Positions 6,946 through 14,999 of a stretch of DNA of 23,857 nucleotides are shown here, piece by piece. The notes under the pieces are model-generated. The model did not search any database, had not been told where the DNA came from, and saw only the letters and a list, made by a program, of their open reading frames with translations. A program made the translations under genes and the position numbers. The stretch spans positions 1-23,857 of the forward strand of contig CAIVND010000097.1 of assembly GCA_903907185.1 (NCBI GenBank), in the 5' to 3' direction. The first letter of the stretch is position 1. Each line of letters opens with the position of its first letter. The stretch is from an uncultured Acidimicrobiaceae bacterium (lineage in GTDB: Bacteria; Actinomycetota; Acidimicrobiia; Acidimicrobiales; Bog-793).

Positions 6946-9900
6946 GTGTATCTCAAGTCTCTGACCATGAAGGGCTTTAAGTCCTTTGCCGACACCACGA
7001 CCCTCGATCTCGAACCCGGGGTAACGGTGGTCGTTGGCCCAAATGGATCTGGAAAGTCCAACGTCGTTGATGCTGTTGCTTGGGTACTTGGCGCACAGGG
7101 ACCCCGGGTCGTGCGGTCGACCAAGATGGATGACGTTATCTTTGCCGGCACCGACGGACCCAACAAGCGATCGCCCCTTGGTCGCGCTGAGGTCTCTTTG
7201 GTAATCGACAACACCTCACGTCGTCTTCCGATCGATTTTTCTGAGGTAACTATCACCCGCACGCTCTTTCGATCCGGCGAGAGCGAGTACGCCATTAACA
7301 ACGTCGGCTGTCGGTTGCTCGATGTCCAAGAGCTCCTCTCCGATACGGGCGTCGGGCGTCAGCAGCATGTGATCGTCGGACAGGGACAGCTCGGAGCCAT
7401 TCTCGAGTCACGTCCCGAAGAGCGACGTATGGTGATCGAAGAGGCCGCCGGAGTTCTGAAGTACCGTCGCCGTCGCGAGCGAGCGGTCCGACGACTCGAC
7501 TCATCAGAGTCTGCGTTGATGCGTATTCAAGATCTTCTTCGCGAGGTACGACGACAGCTGCGGCCGCTTGAGCGTCAAGCTGCCTCAGCCGTACGACACG
7601 AAGAACTTGACGTCGAACTTCGAGCGCTACGGCTCTATCTTGCCGGTCGAGATCTCGCTGCACTCGAGCAACTGCTTGAGGACAGTTCAGCAACGATCAG
7701 TGCTCTCATGAACGATGAACGATCACTTCAGCTTGGACTGGTGGAGTCGGGTACCTCGATCAGTTTGGTGGAGAGCGAACTTGCGGGTAGCAAAATTGAA
7801 GAGCTCACACCGATCGTTGGTCAGATCGACCGTCAGTTCGAGCGTACGAAGGGTCTTCTCGCACTTATCAGTGAACGCCGTCGAGCAGGAGCAGAGCTCA
7901 CCGCTGCCCTTGATGATGTTGCTGGACTTGTGGCACTAGAGGAGTCGCTCACGCGAGTTGATGAGGAGATCGAACGGGCTGAGTCCGACGCGGTTGCCCT
8001 CGCACCTGAGTGGGAGGCCCTTGCGGTTACCGAGGCGTCACTCGTTGAATCCGAAGTTGCTCACGCTGAGATGTATAACGATGTCGTTCCGGCACAACTT
8101 CTCTCCGAGGCAACAGCGATCCGAAACGCCACGACCGTCGCGATGCAAGAGCTCTCCGCAACACGAGAACGGGGTGCTCGGCTTGGTGAGCGGCTAGAGA
8201 CCTTGCAACGTCGCCGGTCCGAGATCACCGCACAGATCGCGGGTCTCACGGAATCGATCGGTGCAGAGCGGTTTGAACTGGTCGCTGCGACGTTGGCAAG
8301 TGAGGCGACGACGGCCGAGTTCACTCTTGCCGACCAGCAGTGCTCGATGAGCGAGCGCGACCATGGCGAGGCAGTTGATCGGCTGCACCGCTTGAGCGCA
8401 CGGGTGGAGGCGCTCTCTCTTGCGCTCGACGAGAGTCGCGCGCGCGCCGGCGTAGCGCGACTTGCCGAGGTCTCGGGCGTGCTTGGCACACTTGCCGATC
8501 TTGTTCAGGTCGATGACGAGCACGGTCTCGCCTTCGAGGCGGCACTTGAGGGCGCTCTCGATTCAGCGGTCATCGCAGGATCGACGAATGCCAAGGTTGC
8601 GCTCTCGCGTCTTCGTGAGCTTGGCGAGGGAGGTTCACTCCTGGTTACCCCTGCCCATGGTGGTGCAGCGGCTGGCACGGCGGTGTCGCTGGTCGGCACT
8701 TCGCCGCTTCGCGCGTTGGTGTCCACCTCTGATCGAGATGTTTCGGCGCTCCTTGATGTGCTCATCGGAGGTGTCCTTCTCGCAGATGGTGGGTTCGATG
8801 AGGCCACTGAACTAGCCCTCAATCATCCTGATGTGACGATCGTCACCGACGAAGGTGACCGTTTCTCACGGGTTGGTTGGCGTATTGGTGCTGGTCGAAG
8901 TGGTGCAACTCGAGCCGCTCTTGATCATGCCAAGGAGCTCGAATCCTCCACCCAAGTACAGCTCATTGAGCTGGGTCGAATCCGTGATGAATCGCGAGCA
9001 CTTCGTGATCTTCTCGTCGATCGTCAGCGTCAGGCGGATCGAAATCTCGATCGCCTCAATAGCGTTGTGCGATCACTTGAGGCGCGCCACTCCGACTCCA
9101 TCACCGAGCTTGAGGAGGTCAGTGCACTCGAGCGTGTCACGCAGACTGAGCTGACGGAGCTCACCAATGAGGTCGGCGAGGCAAGTGAGCGAGTTGCCTC
9201 GACGCAACGTCAACTCGAGCTTTTTGAAACCGAAGAGTCAGCGGCGCGCGAACGTGCCGAGCAAGCTGCTGATGCACGACGTGATCTTGAGGCGCAGGCG
9301 CGTGCTGTCGGCGCGTTGCGCCGCGACCTTGAGGTGCGTGTCGCTGGACTTGAGGAACGGCGCAGACTTCTCCTTGAGCGCCGGAGTGAACTCGACGCGG
9401 AGATCCTTGCCCGACGTGACTCTCGGCTCCGTGCAGATGAACGACGGGGTGAGTTCGAGATTGGTGAGCTTGCCTATGAGGCGTTGGGTCGCGAGCTTGA
9501 GCGCATCGCTAAAACGCTGGAGGACGCCTCTGCGACCTACTCACGCGAGCGTGATCTGCGTATCGAAACCTCACGCGAACTTCGTGAGCGCCTAAGTGCA
9601 CTGCGAAGTGCACGCGAGGAGGCGGTGCTCGAACAGGCAAGATTCCGAGAGCTTCGTCAAAAACTTGAGATCGATCAGGCGGAGCAGCGGATCCGACACG
9701 AGAACGCGATTGAACTGTTGACTGGTGATCTCGAAACGACTCCTGAGGCGGCTATCTCCGCTGAACCTCCCGAGCTCGAACCCGGCGTCGATCCGGCCGA
9801 GCGCCGAGCGCTCTTGGAGCGTGAACTCTCCTCACTTGGTCCAGTGAACCCGCTCGCGCGAGAGGAACTCTTGATCCTTCAGGCACGCAATGAGTTCCTC

Positions 9901-10521
9901 GAGGCTCAGCTTGACGATGTGCGAAGCGCGCGTCGCGAGCTGAATCAGGTCATCCGTGTGATCGACGCCGAGATCGTCGATGTCTTTTCGCGGGCGTTCG
10001 CGGATGTGGCACATCACTATGAAGCACTGATTACCACGCTCTTTCCAGGGGGTTCAGGTCGACTGGTGCTCACCGCTCCTGACGACCTGTTGACCACGGG
10101 TGTAGAGATCGAAGCGCGACCAGCTGGGCGAAATGTGCGAAGGCTTTCACTGCTCTCTGGTGGTGAGCGTTCGCTCGTTGCAGTGGCATTCCTCTTTGCG
10201 GTTTTTCGTTCACGACCGTCACCCTTCTATCTCATGGATGAGGTCGAGGCAGCCCTCGACGAGCCAAACCTCTATCGCTTCTTGAGTCTCGTCGATGAGT
10301 TCCGCACCGAGGCCCAGTTGATTATCGTCTCGCACCAAAAAAAGACGATGGAGTGCGCGGATGCCCTCTATGGAGTCACGATGCAGCCGGGTGGAGGTTC
10401 TCGGGTTGTCAGTCAGCGCGTGAGCTCACGTCTGCCAGATAGTCCGTCGTCAGCCGTTGCAGTGATAGATCGAGATCCCGAGATCGGTCACGGACTAACT
10501 GACACTGTCACTGACAGCTGA
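6946..10521 (+). CDS. smc: Chromosome segregation protein SMC
   Basis: SMC dimerises and, with ScpA and ScpB, forms the bacterial condensin that organises and helps separate chromosomes. The 1191-residue protein shows the full five-part plan: an N-terminal ATPase half with Walker A GPNGSGKSN (31-39), a first coiled-coil arm (about 165-505), the hinge (about 506-655), a second arm (about 656-1010), and a C-terminal ATPase half with the signature LLSGGERSLVAV (near 1070) and Walker B FYLMDEVEAALDE (near 1094). The start is GTG 6946, giving MYLKSLTMKGFKSF as in homologues. A 76 nt gap separates it from mutM. The stop overlaps the ftsY start by one base (TGATG). scpA and scpB are not in the window. 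Confidence 0.97.
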   Translation: MYLKSLTMKGFKSFADTTTLDLEPGVTVVVGPNGSGKSNVVDAVAWVLGAQGPRVVRSTKMDDVIFAGTDGPNKRSPLGRAEVSLVIDNTSRRLPIDFSEVTITRTLFRSGESEYAINNVGCRLLDVQELLSDTGVGRQQHVIVGQGQLGAILESRPEERRMVIEEAAGVLKYRRRRERAVRRLDSSESALMRIQDLLREVRRQLRPLERQAASAVRHEELDVELRALRLYLAGRDLAALEQLLEDSSATISALMNDERSLQLGLVESGTSISLVESELAGSKIEELTPIVGQIDRQFERTKGLLALISERRRAGAELTAALDDVAGLVALEESLTRVDEEIERAESDAVALAPEWEALAVTEASLVESEVAHAEMYNDVVPAQLLSEATAIRNATTVAMQELSATRERGARLGERLETLQRRRSEITAQIAGLTESIGAERFELVAATLASEATTAEFTLADQQCSMSERDHGEAVDRLHRLSARVEALSLALDESRARAGVARLAEVSGVLGTLADLVQVDDEHGLAFEAALEGALDSAVIAGSTNAKVALSRLRELGEGGSLLVTPAHGGAAAGTAVSLVGTSPLRALVSTSDRDVSALLDVLIGGVLLADGGFDEATELALNHPDVTIVTDEGDRFSRVGWRIGAGRSGATRAALDHAKELESSTQVQLIELGRIRDESRALRDLLVDRQRQADRNLDRLNSVVRSLEARHSDSITELEEVSALERVTQTELTELTNEVGEASERVASTQRQLELFETEESAARERAEQAADARRDLEAQARAVGALRRDLEVRVAGLEERRRLLLERRSELDAEILARRDSRLRADERRGEFEIGELAYEALGRELERIAKTLEDASATYSRERDLRIETSRELRERLSALRSAREEAVLEQARFRELRQKLEIDQAEQRIRHENAIELLTGDLETTPEAAISAEPPELEPGVDPAERRALLERELSSLGPVNPLAREELLILQARNEFLEAQLDDVRSARRELNQVIRVIDAEIVDVFSRAFADVAHHYEALITTLFPGGSGRLVLTAPDDLLTTGVEIEARPAGRNVRRLSLLSGGERSLVAVAFLFAVFRSRPSPFYLMDEVEAALDEPNLYRFLSLVDEFRTEAQLIIVSHQKKTMECADALYGVTMQPGGGSRVVSQRVSSRLPDSPSSAVAVIDRDPEIGHGLTDTVTDS

Positions 10522-11612
10522 TGCTCTTTCGACGCGCAGCCGCCAAGAACACCGCCGATGAGGCTGACCTCGACGAGGCCAACGCTGATGAGCAAGATCT
10601 TGACGAGCACGGTGGCTTGCCCGCAGATCTCGAGATCGATCACCTCGACGAGGATCAGATTGCTGACGACCAGACTTACGAGGAGCAGGTCAACGATCCC
10701 TCACAGAAGGTCCCTGCTCGAAGTGGACGTTTTGGGCGATCACGCGGCTTTCTCTCCTCTCCCCTCAGTGCGCTTCGACGGGGTGGTCGCGTTGACGAAC
10801 GAACTCTCGATGAACTTGAGGAGGCGCTTCTTCTTGCTGATGTCGGTATCTCGACGACAAACTTTCTGCTCACCGATGTTCGAGCAAAACTGAGGTCAAA
10901 AGAGCTTGGGGGAGACGCGACCTCGTTGGTCGCCTACCTTGAGGGCGCCGTCCTTGGGCTCTTCGGTGACGATGATCGCGAGCTGCACTACGCGGATGTG
11001 GGGACGACCGTATGGCTCTTCGTCGGAGTAAATGGTGTGGGCAAGACGACATCGATCGGCAAGTTGGCCCATCGAGAGACTGCCGCTGGCCGCCGTGTTG
11101 TGCTTGCTGCCGGTGACACCTTTCGAGCCGCGGCCGGTGAGCAGCTCGCACTTTGGGCACAACGCTCGAACGTCGACATTGTGCAGGGCGCAGATGGCGC
11201 CGACCCGTCATCTGTTCTCTTCGACGCGATCGCGCACGCACATGCACGCGGTGCCGATCTTGTGCTTGGTGATAGCGCGGGACGACTGCACAACAAGGCC
11301 AACCTGATGGAAGAGTTAAAGAAGGTACGCCGTGTTGCTGACCGTGAGCCTGGACATGTCACCGAGGTGCTTCTCGTTCTGGATGCAACGACTGGACAGA
11401 ATGGTCTGGCCCAAGCGAGAGAGTTCGCGCAGGCGGTTGGCGTAACCGGGATTATTCTCACCAAGCTTGACGGCACCGCAAAGGGAGGGATCGTGCTCGC
11501 GATACAGCACGAGATGGACCTGCCCATCAAGCTCGTTGGCCTTGGCGAGGGGATCGATGATCTAGCAACTTTTGATCCATCGGAGTTCACAAGCGCGTTG
11601 TTTGCCAGTTAG
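10521..11612 (+). CDS. ftsY: Signal recognition particle receptor FtsY
   Basis: FtsY is the membrane-associated SRP GTPase that docks Ffh-ribosome complexes at the Sec translocon. The first 60 residues are very acidic and contain an imperfect ten-residue repeat (ADEADLDE and ADEQDLDE); a basic stretch RSGRFGRSRGF follows, then the N and G domains. GTPase motifs are GVNGVGKTT (169-177), DTFRAAA, DSAGR (251-255) and TKLDGTAKGG (from 314). The G3 motif has Ser where DTAGR is usual. Length (363) is normal for FtsY with a short A domain. It is translationally linked to smc by a one-base overlap. ffh, its partner, lies 0.7 kb downstream beyond an inverted gene. Confidence 0.96.
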   Translation: MLFRRAAAKNTADEADLDEANADEQDLDEHGGLPADLEIDHLDEDQIADDQTYEEQVNDPSQKVPARSGRFGRSRGFLSSPLSALRRGGRVDERTLDELEEALLLADVGISTTNFLLTDVRAKLRSKELGGDATSLVAYLEGAVLGLFGDDDRELHYADVGTTVWLFVGVNGVGKTTSIGKLAHRETAAGRRVVLAAGDTFRAAAGEQLALWAQRSNVDIVQGADGADPSSVLFDAIAHAHARGADLVLGDSAGRLHNKANLMEELKKVRRVADREPGHVTEVLLVLDATTGQNGLAQAREFAQAVGVTGIILTKLDGTAKGGIVLAIQHEMDLPIKLVGLGEGIDDLATFDPSEFTSALFAS

Positions 11613-11670
11613 ACACTCAGCTGGTGGCTGTCGGTCAATCACCGGGTGATCGGTCCACCGTCTCAGTGTC
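11612..11670. terminator. Nested inverted repeat at the ftsY / transporter convergent junction
   Basis: Outer arms at 11612-11627 (GACACTCAGCTGGTGG) and 11655-11670 (CCACCGTCTCAGTGTC) pair at 14 of 16 positions if one G-U is allowed. Inside lies a second hairpin, ATCAC-CGG-GTGAT, at 11639-11651. It spans the whole 50 nt between the two convergent stop codons and enters the end of the transporter gene. No T-run follows on either strand, so it is a possible two-way terminator or RNA-stabilising structure, not a canonical intrinsic terminator. Confidence 0.45.
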
Positions 11671-12259
11671 CCAGCGCTGCAAGCGCCTCTCGCGCGCTGT
11701 AGTAGATGAGTACATAACTAGCTGCCGGGTCGGCCCACCACCACCCGAATGCAGCATTGAGGACGAGTCCAGCCAACACTGCGAGAGCAAGAATTGCGTC
11801 GATCAGCGTGACTCGACCCTCTGTCCGAAGAACTTGATTATCGATCGCTTTACCGATCTTTGCCTTTCCAAAGGCGAGCAGAAACATCGTTACTGCGGTG
11901 CCTGCTGACCAGACGATGCCAACGATGCTGTGACGGGGATGGAACTCGACTGCGAGGACGATCGAACTCTGGATACACAGATAGAACCCAAGAAGCACAA
12001 AGGCGGCGCCGATCAGGCGTAGCGCGCGTTCTTGTCGTTTGCCGCCAAGATCAGCCAACTCCCAAAGTACGACGGTAGAGGCACCGATCTCAATCAAACT
12101 GTCGAGGCCAAATCCGAAAAGTGCCACTGATCTTGCGGCGAACGCCGCGAAACCGAGAACGAAGATGCCAGCCACATTCCAGGCCAATGTGGTTACCTCG
12201 AGGACGCGCCCCCGAAATAGCAAACGGAGGTGATCATCTGAACCCGGCGTCAATTCCAT
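11663..12259 (-). CDS. Small cation-diffusion-facilitator-type membrane transporter
   Basis: A 198-residue predicted membrane protein resembling short CDF-type cation efflux proteins without the long cytoplasmic C-terminal domain. About six hydrophobic segments are visible, roughly residues 24-44, 47-67, 80-104, 112-131, 151-171 and 174-194. Charged residues inside membrane segments, D53 and E57 in FGLDSLIEIGAS, D154 in TLIDAIL and D177 in WWWADPAAS, are in the places where CDF proteins bind metal ions. The substrate cannot be told. ATG 12259 is preferred because AGGAG precedes it closely; the frame is open to 12370 but that tail is polar and would run into ffh. It is inverted relative to both flanking SRP genes. 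Confidence 0.75.
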   Translation of the reverse strand: MELTPGSDDHLRLLFRGRVLEVTTLAWNVAGIFVLGFAAFAARSVALFGFGLDSLIEIGASTVVLWELADLGGKRQERALRLIGAAFVLLGFYLCIQSSIVLAVEFHPRHSIVGIVWSAGTAVTMFLLAFGKAKIGKAIDNQVLRTEGRVTLIDAILALAVLAGLVLNAAFGWWWADPAASYVLIYYSAREALAALGH

Positions 12260-12300
12260 CGCTCCTATGGTGTCAGAGTTGGTCCCTGACGGTAATCGTG

Positions 12301-12331
12301 AGCGCCCTCTCGGGGCAGTTGGACGGGCGCT
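12301..12331 (+). other. Perfect 7-bp inverted repeat in the ffh leader
   Basis: AGCGCCC (12301-12307) and GGGCGCT (12325-12331) are perfect complements separated by 17 nt, ending 22 nt before the ffh ATG. It may form a leader hairpin or an operator between the divergent transporter and ffh genes. A second short repeat, GTCAG/CTGAC, is at 12272-12290. Confidence 0.35.
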
Positions 12332-12353
12332 GGCGGCTAACCTCAGTTCGGAC

Positions 12354-13703
12354 ATGTTTGAGACCCTCACCGACCGCTTCGATCAGATCTTCACCCGCCT
12401 TCGAGGCCATGGTCGTCTCGGCGATGCTGAGGTTGACGAGGTCCTACGCGAGATTCGTGTTGCACTGCTCGAGGGTGATGTTGCGCTTGAGGTCGTGAAG
12501 GATCTCACCGATCGGATACGCGTTCGATGTTCGGGAGCGGAACTCTCCAAGAGCCTGACCCCGGCTCAGCAGGTCATCAAGGTCGTCAATGAAGAGCTCA
12601 CGACCACACTTGGCGGTGAGGCATTCTCCCTCAAGTACGCCTCAGCCCCTCCGACGGTTGTTCTGCTAGCGGGGCTTCAGGGATCAGGAAAGACCACCGC
12701 TGCGGCCAAACTTGCGCTTTGGTTCAAGCAGCAGGGTCGCCACCCACTCTTGGTTGGGGCTGACCTGCAACGACCGGCAGCGGTCGAGCAGTTAAAGGTT
12801 CTTGGACGCGAGGTTGGCGTTGCGGTCTTTTCTGAACCAAGTGACCCCGTGGCCGTCGCACGTCGCGGCATCAGTGAGGCGATCCGTGTTGGCCGCGATG
12901 TCGTGATCGTCGATACCGCTGGTCGAGTCACCATCGATCAGGCGCTTATGGCCGAGGTCGCAGAGGTTCACGACGCGATCAAGGCGCATTACACCTTCCT
13001 CGTGATCGACGCGATGACTGGTCAAGACGCCGTGCAGACGGCGCGAGCGTTTCATGAGACCCTCGCCCTCGATGGTGTGATTCTTACGAAGGTCGATGGT
13101 GACGCGCGTGGAGGAGCAGCACTGTCGGTCAAGACGATCGTCGGCAAACCGATTGCATTTGTATCGACCGGTGAACGGGTTGCCGACTTCGAGAGCTTTT
13201 ATCCCGAGCGGATGGCGAGCCGCATCCTGGGGATGGGAGATGTCCTCTCACTTATTGAACGAGCAGAGAGTGTCTATGACGAGGACACCGCCGAGCGGGC
13301 GATGGCGAGTCTGCGCCAGGGCAAGTTCACCTTCGAGGACTTCCTCGAACAGCTCCAGCAGGTGAAGAAGATGGGCTCACTCTCAGGGATGCTGGGAATG
13401 CTGCCTGGGCTGCCAAAGGAGATGAAAAACGCGACGATCGAAGATCGTGATGTTGCCCGGGTCGAGGCGATCATCCGTTCGATGACTCAGGCTGAGAGGA
13501 TCAATCCCTCGCTGATCGATGGATCCCGGCGCATCCGGATCGCTGCGGGATCGGGGACCTCAACGACCGAGGTCAACAAGCTGCTCAACCAGTTCAAAGA
13601 GATGCAAAAGATGATGCGATCCTCGATGATGTCGGCGGGTCTTGCCCGAGCGGCAAAGGGTCGAAAGAAGAGGGGTGGGAGGGTGACACCCTCCTCTAAG
13701 TAG
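12354..13703 (+). CDS. ffh: Signal recognition particle protein Ffh
   Basis: Ffh binds signal sequences as they leave the ribosome and delivers the complex to FtsY. From ATG 12354 the protein has 449 residues and starts MFETLTDRF, the standard N-terminus. It has an N domain, a G domain with GLQGSGKTT (107-115), DTAGR (from 187) and TKVDGDARGG, and a C-terminal methionine-rich M domain (about 310-435) that includes the RNA-binding stretch with SRRIRIAAGSG and repeated Met residues (MQKMMRSSMM). An open frame upstream to 12267 is non-conserved and was not used. The 4.5S SRP RNA gene was not seen in this window. Confidence 0.97.
   Translation: MFETLTDRFDQIFTRLRGHGRLGDAEVDEVLREIRVALLEGDVALEVVKDLTDRIRVRCSGAELSKSLTPAQQVIKVVNEELTTTLGGEAFSLKYASAPPTVVLLAGLQGSGKTTAAAKLALWFKQQGRHPLLVGADLQRPAAVEQLKVLGREVGVAVFSEPSDPVAVARRGISEAIRVGRDVVIVDTAGRVTIDQALMAEVAEVHDAIKAHYTFLVIDAMTGQDAVQTARAFHETLALDGVILTKVDGDARGGAALSVKTIVGKPIAFVSTGERVADFESFYPERMASRILGMGDVLSLIERAESVYDEDTAERAMASLRQGKFTFEDFLEQLQQVKKMGSLSGMLGMLPGLPKEMKNATIEDRDVARVEAIIRSMTQAERINPSLIDGSRRIRIAAGSGTSTTEVNKLLNQFKEMQKMMRSSMMSAGLARAAKGRKKRGGRVTPSSK
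13678..13694 (+). terminator. GC-rich hairpin in the last codons of ffh
   Basis: GGAGGGT (13678-13684), a 3-nt loop, and ACCCTCC (13688-13694) form a perfect 7-bp stem just before the ffh stop. No T-run follows. It could attenuate read-through into rpsP or protect the ffh transcript's 3' end. It overlaps coding sequence, so it may also be codon-driven. Confidence 0.4.
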
Positions 13704-13821
13704 CCTCGTCAAGCTGACCAGGTCATCTGGGCTAAACTTACTGGCCGTCCCTGCACCGGGCCCTCCCGCCCATACTGAGGTGCAACAAGATCGAAGAGAA
13801 AAAGAAAGAGAAGGGCTTGAT

Positions 13822-14127
13822 GTGGCTGTAAAGCTCCGCCTGATGCGCATGGGCAAGAAGAAGCAACCGACCTATCGCGTCGTTGCAGCTGACAGTCGTT
13901 CGCCCCGAAACGGCCGCTTCATTGAGATCGTCGGTACCTACCAGCCGCGTTCGGAGCCCTCTGTTGTGAACATCGACAACGAGAAGGCCATCGCCTGGCT
14001 GCAAAAGGGTGCACAGCCCACCGAGACCGTGAAGAAGATCCTCGAGATTTCCGGCGCCTGGGGCGAGTTCGACGCGCAGCGTCCCGCAAAGGTAGAAAAG
14101 GCGAAGCGCGTTCGCAAGAGCGCGTGA
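13822..14127 (+). CDS. rpsP: 30S ribosomal protein S16
   Basis: A small-subunit ribosomal protein of 101 residues from GTG 13822. The opening (M/V)AVKLRLMRMGKKKQPTYRVV and the block SPRNGRFIEIVGTYQP are diagnostic, and the C-terminus is Lys/Arg-rich. The frame is open back to 13780, but that extension is a polar run absent from S16 proteins, and AAGG at 13811-13814 suits the GTG start. The 118-nt gap from ffh is the largest in this cluster. It has a short repeat TGCACC...GGTGCA (13752-13784) and a weak -10-like TAAACT at 13733, so a separate promoter is possible but unproven. Confidence 0.95.
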   Translation: MAVKLRLMRMGKKKQPTYRVVAADSRSPRNGRFIEIVGTYQPRSEPSVVNIDNEKAIAWLQKGAQPTETVKKILEISGAWGEFDAQRPAKVEKAKRVRKSA

Positions 14128-14137
14128 GGTCGACAAG

Positions 14138-14485
14138 GTGACGAGCGACTCATCCCTCTTTGAGGGTCCAGACTTCTCATCTACTGAAGCCCCTGAGGAC
14201 ATCGAGGATGAGATCGGTGCTCCAGAGGTTGATCAGGTGATCGATGGTGGAACCGCCCAGGCGGTCTTGGAGCACATTGCACGATCGATCGTTGATGATC
14301 CCGATTCTGTTGTCGTTGAGGCAGGACCGGGACGAAGTGGTACCAAGCTTTCGCTGCACGTGAACCCAGACGACATGGGCCGGATCATCGGTAAGCGCGG
14401 TCGAATTGCACAGGCGCTACGTACTGTGGTCCGAGCCGCGGGTGCCCGTGATGGTGCGGATACCTCGGTCGACATCGTCGACTGA
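14138..14485 (+). CDS. khpA: KH-domain RNA-binding protein (KhpA/YlqC type)
   Basis: A 115-residue protein with one KH domain at about residues 40-115. The GxxG loop is GKRG (85-88) inside GRIIGKRGRIAQALRTVV. KhpA binds RNA and in some Gram-positive bacteria partners with KhpB in cell-length control; the gene's place between rpsP and rimM is conserved. The first 38 residues are an acidic, Ser/Glu/Asp-rich extension; family members are usually near 80 residues, so this one is unusually long at the N-terminus. It starts at GTG 14138, 10 nt after rpsP. A later start at the KH domain would need a rare codon, so the extension seems real. Confidence 0.9.
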   Translation: MTSDSSLFEGPDFSSTEAPEDIEDEIGAPEVDQVIDGGTAQAVLEHIARSIVDDPDSVVVEAGPGRSGTKLSLHVNPDDMGRIIGKRGRIAQALRTVVRAAGARDGADTSVDIVD

Positions 14486-14504
14486 GTTTCAGTACATCGC
14501 GCGG

Positions 14505-14999
14505 ATGGCGCTCTTAGAGGTCGCCCGTATCGCCCGGGCCCATGGACTTCGTGGTGAGTGCGTCGTTGAGCTTCTCTCCAATCATGAGGAGCGGCTCGCT
14601 CCAGGTTCCCAACTTGTTGTCGGTGAATCACCGGGCGGGGTTGATCGGGGCGCACCTTCACGCGTCATCGAGATCGTTGCGTCTCGTCCCTTTCAACATC
14701 GGTGGATCGTCGCGTTCGATGCGGTGACGACCCGCGAAGCTGCCGAGGCACTTCACGGTGCCGTCCTTTTGGCAGAGCCGATCGTCGATCCTGATCTGCT
14801 CTTTGTCCATGAACTGATCGGTGCTCAGCTGATCGACCAACATGGTGTGAGCCACGGAACGATCACCGCGGTGCAGGCAAACCCGGCAAGTGATCTGCTC
14901 GTCATCGAGGATAAATATCTCGTCCCGACCGGGTTTGTCATCCGCAGTGATGCCGAGAACGTCTACGTGGATATCCCTGAGGGACTCTTTGACCTATGA
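14505..14999 (+). CDS. rimM: Ribosome maturation factor RimM
   Basis: RimM binds S19 and the 30S head during 16S rRNA processing. From ATG 14505 it has 164 residues, starting MALLEVARIARAHGLRGE, which matches the conserved opening. The N-terminal barrel covers about residues 1-95. The C-terminal PRC-barrel covers about 102-164 with LFVHELIGAQL and a DLLVIE stretch. The open frame extends back to 14406, overlapping khpA, but that part is not conserved. It starts 19 nt after khpA, and its stop overlaps the trmD start as ATGA. Confidence 0.93.
   Translation: MALLEVARIARAHGLRGECVVELLSNHEERLAPGSQLVVGESPGGVDRGAPSRVIEIVASRPFQHRWIVAFDAVTTREAAEALHGAVLLAEPIVDPDLLFVHELIGAQLIDQHGVSHGTITAVQANPASDLLVIEDKYLVPTGFVIRSDAENVYVDIPEGLFDL

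Noticed and set aside
10988..11590. 200-residue minus-strand open frame opposite ftsY
   Set aside because: Low-complexity Ser/Arg/Pro product, a typical antisense shadow of a GTPase gene.
12267..12353. Upstream extension of ffh
   Set aside because: Ffh proteins start MFETLTDRF; the 29 extra residues are not conserved.
12260..13821. 4.5S/SRP RNA gene near ffh
   Set aside because: The conserved GGAAG-type loop sequence with flanking complementary arms was not found in the gaps.
14406..14504. Upstream extension of rimM
   Set aside because: It lies inside khpA in another frame and precedes the conserved start MALLEVARI.
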